Source of the DNA: Aspidapion aeneum
Taxonomy: Eukaryota > Arthropoda > Insecta > Coleoptera > Brentidae
Assembly: GCA_963576565.1 (NCBI GenBank)
Contig: OY755038.1
Span: forward strand, 140,670,206-140,734,205
Length of the DNA: 64,000 nt
Direction: 5' to 3'
Both the position numbers and the translations under genes were made by a program. Below, in pieces: positions 36,271-46,912 of the stretch. Below the pieces are notes generated by a model. That model saw nothing but the letters and a program-made list of their open reading frames with translations. It was not told the origin of the DNA and did no database searches. The number at the start of each line of letters is the position of its first letter. Position 1 is the stretch's first letter.

Positions 36271-39200
36271 ACCTAACCAAACCTAACCAAACCTAACCAA
36301 ACCTAACCAAACCTAACCAAACCTAACCAAACCTAACCAAACCTAACCAAACCTAACCAAACCTAACCAAACCTAACCAAACCTAACCAAACCTAACCAA
36401 ACCTAACCAAACCTAACCAAACCTAACCAAACCTAACCAAACCTAACCAAACCTAACCAAACCTAACCAAACCTAACCAAACCTAACCAAACCTAACCAA
36501 ACCTAACCAAACCTAACCAAACCTAACCAAACCTAACCAAACCTAACCAAACCTAACCAAACCTAACCAAACCTAACCAAACCTAACCAAACCTAACCAA
36601 ACCTAACCAAACCTAACCAAACCTAACCAAACCTAACCAAACCTAACCAAACCTAACCAAACCTAACCAAACCTAACCAAACCTAACCAAACCTAACCAA
36701 ACCTAACCAAACCTAACCAAACCTAACCAAACCTAACCAAACCTAACCAAACCTAACCAACCTAACCAAACCTAACCAAACCTAACCAAACCTAACCAAA
36801 CCTAACCAAACCTAACCAAACCTAACCAAACCTAACCAAACCTAACCAAACCTAACCAAACCTAACCAAACCTAACCAAACCTAACCAAACCTAACCAAA
36901 CCTAACCAAACCTAACCAAACCTAACCAAACCTAACCAAACCTAACCAAACCTAACCAAACCTAACCAAACCTAACCAAACCTAACCAAACCTAACCAAA
37001 CCTAACCAAACCTAACCAAACCTAACCAAACCTAACCAAACCTAACCAAACCTAACCAAACCTAACCAAACCTAACCAAACCTAACCAAACCTAACCAAA
37101 CCTAACCAAACCTAACCAAACCTAACCAAACCTAACCAAACCTAACCAAACCTAACCAAACCTAACCAAACCTAACCAAACCTAACCAAACCTAACCAAA
37201 CCTAACCAAACCTAACCAAACCTAACCAACCTAACCAAACCTAACCAAACCTAACCAAACCTAACCAAACCTAACCAAACCTAACCAAACCTAACCAAAC
37301 CTAACCAAACCTAACCAAACCTAACCAAACCTAACCAAACCTAACCAAACCTAACCAAACCTAACCAAACCTAACCAACCTAACCAAACCTAACCAAACC
37401 TAACCAAACCTAACCAAACCTAACCAAACCTAACCAAACCTAACCAAACCTAACCAAACCTAACCAAACCTAACCAAACCTAACCAAACCTAACCAAACC
37501 TAACCAAACCTAACCAAACCTAACCTAACCAAACCTAACCAAACCTAACCAAACCTAACCAAACCTAACCAAACCTAACCAAACCTAACCAAACCTAACC
37601 AAACCTAACCAAACCTAACCAAACCTAACCAAACCTAACCAAACCTAACCAAACCTAACCGAACCTAACCGAACCTAACCGAATCTAACCAAACCTAACC
37701 AAACCTAACCAAACCTAACCAACCTAACCAAACCTAACCAAACCTAACCAAACCTAACCAAACCTAACCAAACCTAACCAAAACCTAACCAAACCTAACC
37801 AAACCTAACCAAACCTAACCAAACCTAACCAAACCTAACCAAACCTAACCAAACCCTAACCAAACCTAACCAAACCTAACCAAACCTAACCAAACCTAAC
37901 CAAACCTAACCAAACCTAACCAAACCTAACCAAACCTAACCAAACCTAACCAAACTAACCAAACCTAACCAAACCTAACCAAACCTAACCAAACCTAACC
38001 AAACCTAACCAAACCTAACCAAACCAACCAACCTAACCAAACCTAACCAAACCTAACCAAACCTAACCAAACCTAACCAAACCTAACCAAACCTAACCAA
38101 ACCAAACAAACCTAACCAAACCTAACCAAACCTAACCAAACCTAACCAAACCTAACCAAACCTAACCAAACCTAACCAAACCTAACCAAACCTAACCAAA
38201 CCTAACCAAACCTAAACCAAACCTAACCAAACCTAACCAAAACCTAACCAAACCTAACCAACCCTAACCAAACCTACCAAACCTAACCAACACTAACCAA
38301 ACCAAACCTAACCAACAACCTAACCAAACCTAACCAAACCTAACCAAACCTACCAAACCTAACCAAACCTAACCAAACCTAACCAAACCTAACCCAAACC
38401 TAACCAAACCTAACCAAACCTAACCAACCTAACCAAACCTAACCAAACCTAACCAAACCTAACCAAACCTAACCAAACCTAACCAAACCTAACCAAACCT
38501 AACCAAACCTAACCAAACCTAACCAAACCTAACCAAACCTAACCAAACCTAACCAAACCTAACCAAACCTAACCAAACCTAAACCAAACCTAACCAAACC
38601 TAACCAAACCTAACCAAACCTAACCAAACCTAACCAAACCTAACCAAACCTAACCAACCCTAACCAAACCTAACCAAACCTAACCAAACCTAACCAAACC
38701 TAACCAAACCTAACCAAACCTAACCAAACCTAACCAAACCTAACCAAACCTAACCAACCTACCAACCCTAACCAAACCTAACCAAACCTAACCAAACCTA
38801 ACCAACCTAACCAAACCTAACCAAACCTAACCAAACCTAACCAAACCTAACCAAACCTAACCAAACCTAACCAAACCTAACCAAACCTAACCAAACCTAA
38901 CCAAACCTAACCAAACCTAACCAAACCTAACCAAACCTAACCAAACCTAACCAAACCTAACCAAACCTAACCAAACCTAACCAAACCTAACCAAACCTAA
39001 CCAAACCTAACCAAACCTAACCAAACCTAACCAAACCTAACCAAACCTAACCAAACCTAACCAAACCTAACCAAACCTAACCAAACCTAACCAACCTAAC
39101 CAAACCTAACCAAACCTAACCAAACCTAACCAAACCTAACCAAACCTAACCAAACCTAACCAAACCTAACCAAACCTACACCAAACCTAACCAAACCTAA

Positions 39201-41390
39201 CCAAACCTAACCAAACCTAACCAAACCTAACCAAACCTAACAAACCTAACCAAACCTAACCAAACCTAACCAAACCTAACCAAACCTAACCAAACCTAAC
39301 CAAACCTAACCAAACCTAACCAACCTAACCAAACCTAACCAAACCTAACCAAACCTAACCAAACCTAACCAAACCTAACCAAACCTAACCAAACCTAACC
39401 AAACCTAACAAACCTAACCAAACCTAACCAAACCTAACCAAACCTAACCAAACCTAACCAAACCTAACCAAACCTAACCAAACCTAACCAAACCTAACCA
39501 AACCTAACCAAACCTAACCAAACCTAACCAAACCTAACCAAACCTAACCAAACCTAACCAACCCTAACCAACCTAACCAAACCTAACCAAACCTAACCAA
39601 ACCTAACCAAACCTAACCAAACCTAACCAAACCTAACCAAACCTAACCAAACCTAACCAAACCTAACCAAACCTACCAAACCTAACCCAACCTAACCAAA
39701 CCAACCCAACCTAACCAAAACTAACCAAACCTAACCAAACCTAACCAAACCTAACCAAACCTAACCAAACCTAACCAAACCTAACCAAACCTAACCAAAC
39801 CTAACCAAACCTAACCAAAACCTAACCAAACCTAACCAAACCTAACCAAACCTAACCAAACCTAACCAAACCTAACCAAACCTAACCAAACCTAACCAAC
39901 CTAACCAAACCCTAACCAAACCTAACCAAACCTAACCAAACCTAACCAAACCTAACCAAACCAACCAAACCTAACCAAACCTAACCAAACCTAACCAAAC
40001 CTAACCAAACCAACCAAACCTAACCAAACCCTAACCAAACCTAACCAAACCTAACCAAACCTAACCAACCTAACCAAACCTAACCAAACCTAACCAAACC
40101 TAACCAAACCTAACCAAACCTAACCAAACCTAACCAAACCTAACCAAACCTAACCAAACCTAACCAAACCTAACCAAACCTAACCAAACCTAACCAAACC
40201 AAACCAAACCTAACCAAACCAAACCAAACCTAACCAAACCAAACCAAACCTAACCAAACCTAACCAAACCTAACCAAACCTAACCAAACCTAACCAAACC
40301 TAACCAAACCTACCAAACCTAACCAAACCTAACCAAACCTACCAAACCTAACCAAACCTAACCAAACCTAACCAAACCTAACCAAAACCTAACCAAACCT
40401 AACCAAACCTAACCAAACCTAACCAAACCTAACCAAACCTAACCAAACCTAACCAAACCTAACCAAACCTAACCAAACCTAACCAAACCTAACCAAACCT
40501 AACCAAACCTAACCAAACCTAACCAAACCTAACCAAACCTAACCAAACCTAACCAAACCTAACCAAACCTAACCAAACCTAACCAAACCTAACCAAACCT
40601 AACCAAACCTAACCAACCTAACCAAACCTAACCAAACCTAACCAAACCTAACCAAACCTAACCAAACCTAACCAAACCTAACCAAACCTAACCAAACCTA
40701 ACCAAACCTAACCAAACCTAACCAAACCTAACCAAACCTAACCAAACCTAACCAAACCTAACCAAACCTAACCAAACCTAACAAACCTAACCAAACCTAA
40801 CCAAACCTAACCAAACCTAACCAAACCTAACCAAACCTAACCAAACCTAACCAAACCTAACCAAACCTAACCAAACCTAACCAAACCTAACCAAACCTAA
40901 CCAAACCTAACCAAACCTAACCAAACCTAACCAAACCTAACCAAACCTAACCAAACCTAACCAAACCTAACCAAACCTAACCAAACCTAACCAAACCTAA
41001 CCAAACCTAACCAACCTAACCAAACCTAACCAAACTAACCAAACCTAACCAAACCTAACCAAACCTAACCAAACCTAACCAAACCTAACCAAACCTAACC
41101 AAACCTAACCAAACCTAACCAAACCTAACCAAACCTAACCAAACCTAACCAAACCTAACCAAACCTAACCAAACCTAACCAAACCTAACCAAACCTAACC
41201 AAACCTAACCAAACCTAACCAAACCTAACCAACCTAACCAAACCTAACCAAACCTAACCAAACCTAACCAAACCTAACCAAACCTAACCAAACCTAACCA
41301 AACCTAACCAAACCTAACCAAACCTAACCAAACCTAACCAAACCTAACCAAACCTAACCAAACCTAACCAAACCTAACCAAACCTAACTA
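36271..41390 (-). repeat. Inverted block of the decamer satellite
   Basis: At 36270/36271 the repeat flips from TTAGGTTTGG to CCTAACCAAA (junction GGTTGGACCTAACC) and flips back at about 41390 (CCTAACTAGGTTTGG). The block carries dozens of indels and a few CCGAA variants (37650-37690), mirroring the rare CGG variants at 33070-33090. Confidence 0.95.
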
Positions 41391-41560
41391 GGTTTGGTTA
41401 GGTTTGGTTAGGTTTGGTTAGGTTTGGTTAGGTTTGGTTAGGTTTGGTTAGGTTTGGTTAGGTTTGGTTAGGTTTGGTTAGGTTTGGTTAGGTTTGGTTA
41501 GGTTTGGTTAGGTTTGGTTAGGTTTGGTTAGGTTTGGTTAGGTTTGGTTAGGTTTGGTTA
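41391..41560 (+). repeat. TTAGGTTTGG decamers, clean short block
   Basis: Seventeen error-free decamers between the inverted block and the TTCGG block. Confidence 0.95.
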
Positions 41561-43790
41561 GGTTCGGTTAGGTTCGGTTAGGTTCGGTTAGGTTCGGTTA
41601 GGTTCGGTTAGGTTCGGTTAGGTTCGGTTAGGTTCGGTTAGGTTCGGTTAGGTTCGGTTAGGTTCGGTTAGGTTCGGTTAGGTTCGGTTAGGTTCGGTTA
41701 GGTTCGGTTAGGTTCGGTTAGGTTCGGTTAGGTTCGGTTAGGTTCGGTTAGGTTCGGTTAGGTTCGGTTAGGTTCGGTTAGGTTCGGTTAGGTTCGGTTA
41801 GGTTCGGTTAGGTTCGGTTAGGTTCGGTTAGGTTCGGTTAGGTTCGGTTAGGTTCGGTTAGGTTCGGTTAGGTTCGGTTAGGTTCGGTTAGGTTCGGTTA
41901 GGTTCGGTTAGGTTCGGTTAGGTTCGGTTAGGTTCGGTTAGGTTCGGTTAGGTTCGGTTAGGTTCGGTTAGGTTCGGTTAGGTTCGGTTAGGTTCGGTTA
42001 GGTTCGGTTAGGTTCGGTTAGATTCGGTTAGGTTCGGTTAGGTTCGGTTAGGTTCGGTTAGGTTCGGTTAGGTTCGGTTAGGTTCGGTTAGGTTCGGTTA
42101 GGTTCGGTTAGGTTCGGTTAGGTTCGGTTAGGTTCGGTTAGGTTCGGTTAGGTTCGGTTAGGTTCGGTTAGGTTCGGTTAGGTTCGGTTAGGTTCGGTTA
42201 GGTTCGGTTAGGTTCGGTTAGGTTCGGTTAGGTTCGGTTAGGTTCGGTTAGGTTCGGTTAGGTTCGGTTAGGTTCGGTTAGGTTCGGTTAGGTTCGGTTA
42301 GGTTCGGTTAGGTTCGGTTAGGTTCGGTTAGGTTCGGTTAGGTTCGGTTAGGTTCGGTTAGGTTCGGTTAGGTTCGGGTAGGTTCGGGTAGGTTCGGTTA
42401 GGTTCGGTTAGGTTCGGTTAGGTTCGGTTAGGTTCGGTTAGGTTCGGTTAGGTTCGGTTAGGTTCGGTTAGGTTCGGTTAGGTTCGGTTAGGTTCGGTTA
42501 GGTTCGGTTAGGTTCGGTTAGGTTCGGTTAGGTTCGGTTAGGTTCGGTTAGGTTCGGTTAGGTTCGGTTAGATTCGGTTAGGTTCGGTTAGGTTCGGTTA
42601 GGTTCGGTTAGGTTCGGTTAGGTTCGGTTAGGTTCGGTTAGGTTCGGTTAGGTTCGGTTAGGTTCGGTTAGGTTCGGTTAGGTTCGGTTAGGTTCGGTTA
42701 GGTTCGGTTAGGTTCGGTTAGGTTCGGTTAGGTTCGGTTAGGTTCGGTTAGGTTCGGTTAGGTTCGGTTAGGTTCGGTTAGGTTCGGTTAGGTTCGGTTA
42801 GGTTCGGTTAGGTTCGGTTAGGTTCGGTTAGGTTCGGTTAGGTTCGGTTAGGTTCGGTTAGGTTCGGTTAGGTTCGGTTAGGTTCGGTTAGGTTCGGTTA
42901 GGTTCGGTTAGGTTCGGTTAGGTTCGGTTAGGTTCGGTTAGGTTCGGTTAGGTTCGGTTAGGTTCGGTTAGGTTCGGTTAGGTTCGGTTAGGTTCGGTTA
43001 GGTTCGGTTAGGTTCGGTTAGGTTCGGTTAGGTTCGGTTAGGTTCGGTTAGGTTCGGTTAGGTTCGGTTAGGTTCGGTTAGGTTCGGTTAGGTTCGGTTA
43101 GGTTCGGTTAGGTTCGGTTAGGTTCGGCTAGGTTCGGTTAGGTTCGGTTAGGTTCGGTTAGGTTCGGTTAGGTTCGGTTAGGTTCGGTTAGGTTCGGTTA
43201 GGTTCGGTTAGGTTCGGTTAGGTTCGGTTAGGTTCGGTTAGGTTCGGTTAGGTTCGGTTAGGTTCGGTTAGGTTCGGTTAGGTTCGGTTAGGTTCGGTTT
43301 AGTTCGGTTAGGTTCGGTTAGGTTCGGTTAGGTTCGGTTAGGTTCGGTTAGGCTCGGTTAGGCTCGGTTAGGTTCGGTTAGCTTCGGTTAGGTTCGGTTA
43401 GGCTCGGTTAGGCTCGGTTAGGCACGGTTAGGCTCGGTTAGGTTCGGTTAGGTTCGGTTAGGTTCGGTTAGGTTCGGTTAGGTTCGGTTAGGTTCGGTTA
43501 GGTTCGGTTAGGTTCGGTTAGGTTCGGTTAGGTTCGGTTAGGTTCGGTTAGGTTCGGTTAGGTTCGGTTAGGTTCGGTTAGGTTCGGTTAGGTTCGGTTA
43601 GGTTCGGTTAGGTTCGGTTAGGTTCGGTTAGGTTCGGTTAGGTTCGGTTAGGTTCGGTTAGGTTCGGTTAGGTTCGGTTAGGTTCGGTTAGGTTCGGTTA
43701 GGTTCGGTTAGGTTCGGTTAGGTTCGGTTAGGTTCGGTTAGGTTCGGTTAGGTTCGGTTAGGTTCGGTTAGGTTCGGTTAGGTTCGGTTA
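41561..43790 (+). repeat. TTAGGTTCGG variant satellite block
   Basis: About 223 decamers in which the second pentamer is TTCGG. Length is perfectly regular. Variants are substitutions only (GATTCGG at 42021 and 42571, a doubled GGGTA near 42377, and GGCTCGG and GGCACGG clustered at 43350-43440). Each unit contains one CpG. Confidence 0.97.
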
Positions 43791-43898
43791 GGTTTGGTTA
43801 GGTTTGTTTATGTTTGGTTGGCTCGTTGGGTTGATTGGTTAGGTTGGTTGAGTGTTTAGGTTGGTTGATTACGATTAGTTAGGTTAGGTTAGATTAGG
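43791..43898 (+). repeat. Degenerate right edge of the array with plain TTAGG units
   Basis: Diverged units (GGTTGGCTCG, GGTTGATTACG) end in AGTTAGGTTAGGTTAGATTAGG at 43876-43897 (more than one TTAGG in a row). The left edge, by contrast, is sharp and pure. Confidence 0.8.
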
Positions 43899-44556
43899 TT
43901 CTGTTATTTTTGATATTTTATAGTTACAATAATTTTTTTTCTCGATATTTTCTTGTATTGTTTATTGTATTGTAATGTTTTTAATTCTAGATTTTAATTT
44001 TCGATATTAAAATTTTCGACATTTTGTAATTGCCATATTTTAATTTTCGACTTTTATTATTTGATATTTTGATTATTTGAGATTTTAATTTTCCGATATT
44101 TTGTAGTTTCGATATTTGGATTTTCGATATTTTGTTATTTCGATATTTTAATTATTCGACATTTTGTAATTCGACATTTTAATTTTCGATATTTTAATTT
44201 TTGATATTATTATTTTCTACATTTCGATTTTTGAGATTTTTCGAGATTTTGATTTTCGACATTTTGTTATAATTTATTTAAGATTTTAATTTTTCGATAT
44301 TTGGATTTTCGATATTATGTAATTTTGATATTTTCACTATTCGACATTTTTTATTTCGACATTTTAATTTTCGATATTTTAACTTTCGATATTATTATTT
44401 TCTACATTTTGATGTTTCGAGATTTTCATTTTCGACATTTTAATTATCTATGTTTTAATTATTCGACATTTTGAATATTCGAGATTTTAATTTTCGATAT
44501 AAAGAGTTCGAGATTTTGATTTTCGATTAAATGTATTTCGACATTGTAAACGTCAC
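43899..44556 (-). repeat. Right terminal inverted repeat with TCGA-rich subterminal units
   Basis: Units such as TTTTCGATATTTTAATTTT run to 44540 and end with CGACATTGTAAACGTCAC. The outer ~400 bp mirror 22777-23165; the inner part is longer here than on the left. Confidence 0.85.
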
Positions 44557-44567
44557 TCGTAAAAAAC
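44557..44567 (+). repeat. Target site duplication, right copy
   Basis: TCGTAAAAAAC, identical to 22766-22776. Confidence 0.75.
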
Positions 44568-45800
44568 ACCCCTTTTTTGGTTAACAATTTCAATTGCCCC
44601 TGATTTAAATCTGGAAAATCCTATTTCAATATTTTAAAGTCATCTATATTTAATGTAGAAACCAGGTTGTCCAACGAACTGCCCAAAAATTTAAGAGTAT
44701 CAATAAAGCAAAAACGAATGCTTGTTGTGGGATGGCACACAGTGAAACTTGTATATTTTTCTTTATTGACGGGTAAAATGGAAATAAAATATTTCCTTTA
44801 TATTAAAATGTGAGTCATAGCCGCTCAAGTTATGGAAAGCAATATGAACCACAAAGGAGTTTTTATAGTTGCAAGATTGCAATTATTATGTGCAAAACCT
44901 CGAAAGTTGCCATTTAAGTGACAATGATCACGTGTTATTTGATCGTTTTCAACAAATTTTTTATTGTAAACATGACACCTCTCACTAGCATCTTTCAGGC
45001 TCACCTCAACGTTTATAGGCTGAACATGTTTCAATTTGGAAAAAATAAATTGAGCAAGGGCATTAATTTCTTGCGTAAGCCAGGTCATACAGTCTGGACC
45101 ATGATGGCTTTTGTAAAATGATAGTGTCGTTATAATTGCACTTAAAACAAAGACCGGCATTAGGAAGCGAAACCAGCAACGATTCAAAATCGACGTAAAT
45201 TATAAACGGTAGTTTTTCTTTGTGTACATAATTTTTAAATTTTACATCCGAGATCCGATCATATAAACTTTTTACCGCGATTCTTGAACAGTTGTTTGGT
45301 AACAAGTCTGCCCAAATCTTTTATCCACACGTAGTGACAATAGATTTCCTCTTCATCATTTTCCCCTTCCCATGGCTCAAATTTATCCAAATCTTTAATA
45401 GGAAAATAATTACTCTGAACAATCAGTAAATTGACATGCTTTTCTTTTTTCTGCTTAGTTAGGCGAACAGGAACGGCATTAAAATTTAAACAATCGTTTT
45501 TCATGTTCAACTCGAAAACGTTTACGGAAATACTAGGATTATTTTTTCAAAGTAAGAAATTTGGTTTAACGACAAGGGGAATGTAATGCCTTTAAGGTTT
45601 AAAACTTGAGAATGGAATGTTGGTACGAGGAGGGTCTATCTGGATTAATTTTAGTTGGATACAGTGCAGAAACAATAGCCCAGGCAAAATAGGCCTGATC
45701 CTTATTTTTTACATTGATACAGGCTGAAATTTCCTGATTTTCACTTTTTTTTACGAATTCCCCACAAAATACAGTATTTACTTTTAACATCTGCAATTTC
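44568..45800 (-). pseudogene. Polinton-like family B DNA polymerase, 5' (N-terminal) part
   Basis: Upstream half of the gene whose 3' part is at 21815-22765. From high to low coordinate the minus-strand frames show an N-terminal segment with INVKNKDQAYFAWAIVSALYP and DRPSSYQHS (45600-45720), HYVWIKDLGRLVTKQL (45300-45360), PFIIYVDFESL, the exonuclease I motif with its D-x-E (45180-45220), and a zinc/His segment RCHVYNK..DQITRDHCHLNG with NNCNL (44880-45000), seen in this polymerase type between exonuclease motifs. FHNLSGYDSH, the exonuclease II region, follows at about 44810-44840, then FIDTLKFLGSSLDNL (44650-44710). Coding similarity runs right up to the insertion site. There are several frameshifts and stops (near 45500, 45260, 45060, 44830, 44620), so the gene is dead independently of the insertion. 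Confidence 0.85.
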
Positions 45801-46290
45801 TTTAAGCCGTTACTAATTTTTTTTTAAGTTGAAACGCATCTGTAAAAAATTGTAAAATATCTTTATGTGATTTATTGATAATTATACCGGTTTGCACCCT
45901 AGATTCAAATATTGAAGCTATATGTCTCAATATCACCCTATTAGCAATACGTTTTTTCTATTATTGCTATTTAACCCACATCCTACAGCAGAACTAAAAT
46001 TTTGAAGAAAAAACTGAAATCATTTTAAAATCCTCAAGTTGTTTTGAAGTTTCCGTAAAGTCCCTATTTTTAAATCGCCATCCCTAACGGCCAAATTGCA
46101 TAATATAATGTACTGCCTAACTTGTTTAAGTTTCTAAATCTCTAATACAATGCTTATTTTTAGAAAAGAGAGTTTTTTCCGCTAGATCAAATTTTTTTAT
46201 TATTTAGTCACTAAGGATGGCGATTTCCTCCGAATTCATTTTTATTTTCAGAAAATAAAAAGTGGAAAATGTAACAACTTACAGCTTAAT
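45801..46290 (-). other. Probable degenerate 5' end of the polymerase gene or spacer
   Basis: Minus-strand patches such as FESRVQTGIIINKSHKDILQF (about 45850-45910, split by position) look protein-like, but the frames are broken and I cannot place them firmly. Confidence 0.3.
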
Positions 46291-46604
46291 ATATTTCAAT
46301 TATTTCAAATGTCGCCGGTTTAAATTTTCCACTGTCAATCCTTTAAAAACAACTCCGTATTTTCCCCCGTCAAACTCCTTAATATGTGGTTGTAGTCCTC
46401 TACAACTTTCTGAGGTAAGAACACGACACACTCCTCCAATTCTATCAGCACAGTTTCGCCATGCTTCGTCAAACCCAGTTTTGCTCCAATAATTTTAAAT
46501 GGTTTGTCATTCTCTAATTCCGGATGGATAGATTCATCTAAAACAATAAAATACCAATAAATAACCAGGCAACGGCTATACTTTTTAAAGCAAATTATAT
46601 ACAT
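46291..46604 (-). pseudogene. Small transposon-associated protein, possibly OB-fold-like
   Basis: The minus-strand frame 46335-46604 contains NDKPFKIIGAKLGLTKHGE, TVLIELEE and VVFLPQKVVEDY; after a frame change the ending TFEIIEIY closes at about 46291. Short proteins with this GET-V-L-LE..VFLP pattern recur in insect genomes beside polymerase-B-bearing mobile DNA, and the alternating hydrophobic strands would suit an OB fold. That association comes from general recollection, not from a search. Same strand and just upstream of the polymerase remnant, so it may belong to the same element. Confidence 0.45.
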
Positions 46605-46624
46605 ATAAAAATAACTAGCACTTT

Positions 46625-46912
46625 TAGACCAGGCAAATTACACTTTGAGAGCAAGAAAATTATTAACAGGACTTGAAGCATTGGAAATTGTAGAGCGGCG
46701 AAAAACAAAGTAAAAATAAATAAATGCGTGAGCAGGGGCGTTGCGGGTTAGGTTTGGGTGGGAGGGGGGGGGTAAAAAGGGGCAGGGAATCGTATTATTG
46801 CGATTTCCGGCGAAAGCTGACGTCGGCCAAAAAAGTGACATATAGAAAAGTCATAGGCCATGAAAATATCTAAAACTTTTGTAAATGTCATTTTTTACAT
46901 AACCTCAAAATG
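46625..46912 (+). repeat. Left TIR of the 5.5-kb element
   Basis: Contains a poly-G run (46762-46770) and the phrase GGCGTTGCGGGTTAGGTTTGG, which matches the right TIR in inverse orientation (phrase split by position). Confidence 0.75.

Larger units (their letters stand above)
22777..44556. mobile_element. MULE-like element filled with a telomere-derived satellite (21.8 kb)
   Basis: The ends are inverted: GATGACGTTCACAATGTCG on the left matches GTGACGTTTACAATGTCG on the reverse of the right end, and the match continues through TCGA-rich subterminal repeats for about 400 bp. Flanks carry an 11-bp direct repeat, and the interrupted polymerase gene reads across the join, so this is one insertion event. 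A plus-strand FLYWCH zinc-finger fragment follows the left end. FLYWCH domains, long terminal repeats and 8-11-bp target duplications are features of insect Mutator-like elements (Phantom type), hence the call. No transposase core is left: the rest is about 20.4 kb of decamer satellite. The class is inferred from context, since the DDE domain is absent. Confidence 0.65.

Noticed and set aside
23371..43898. CRISPR-like or minisatellite-coding interpretation of the array
   Set aside because: There are no spacers between repeats, and the repeat is a simple decamer in a eukaryotic context.
23371..43898. A true chromosome end
   Set aside because: The array is bounded on both sides by element termini and by the two halves of one polymerase gene, so it is interstitial as assembled.
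44918..45121. Plus-strand frame opposite the polymerase remnant
   Set aside because: Shadow of the minus-strand polymerase coding region, which has clear motifs.
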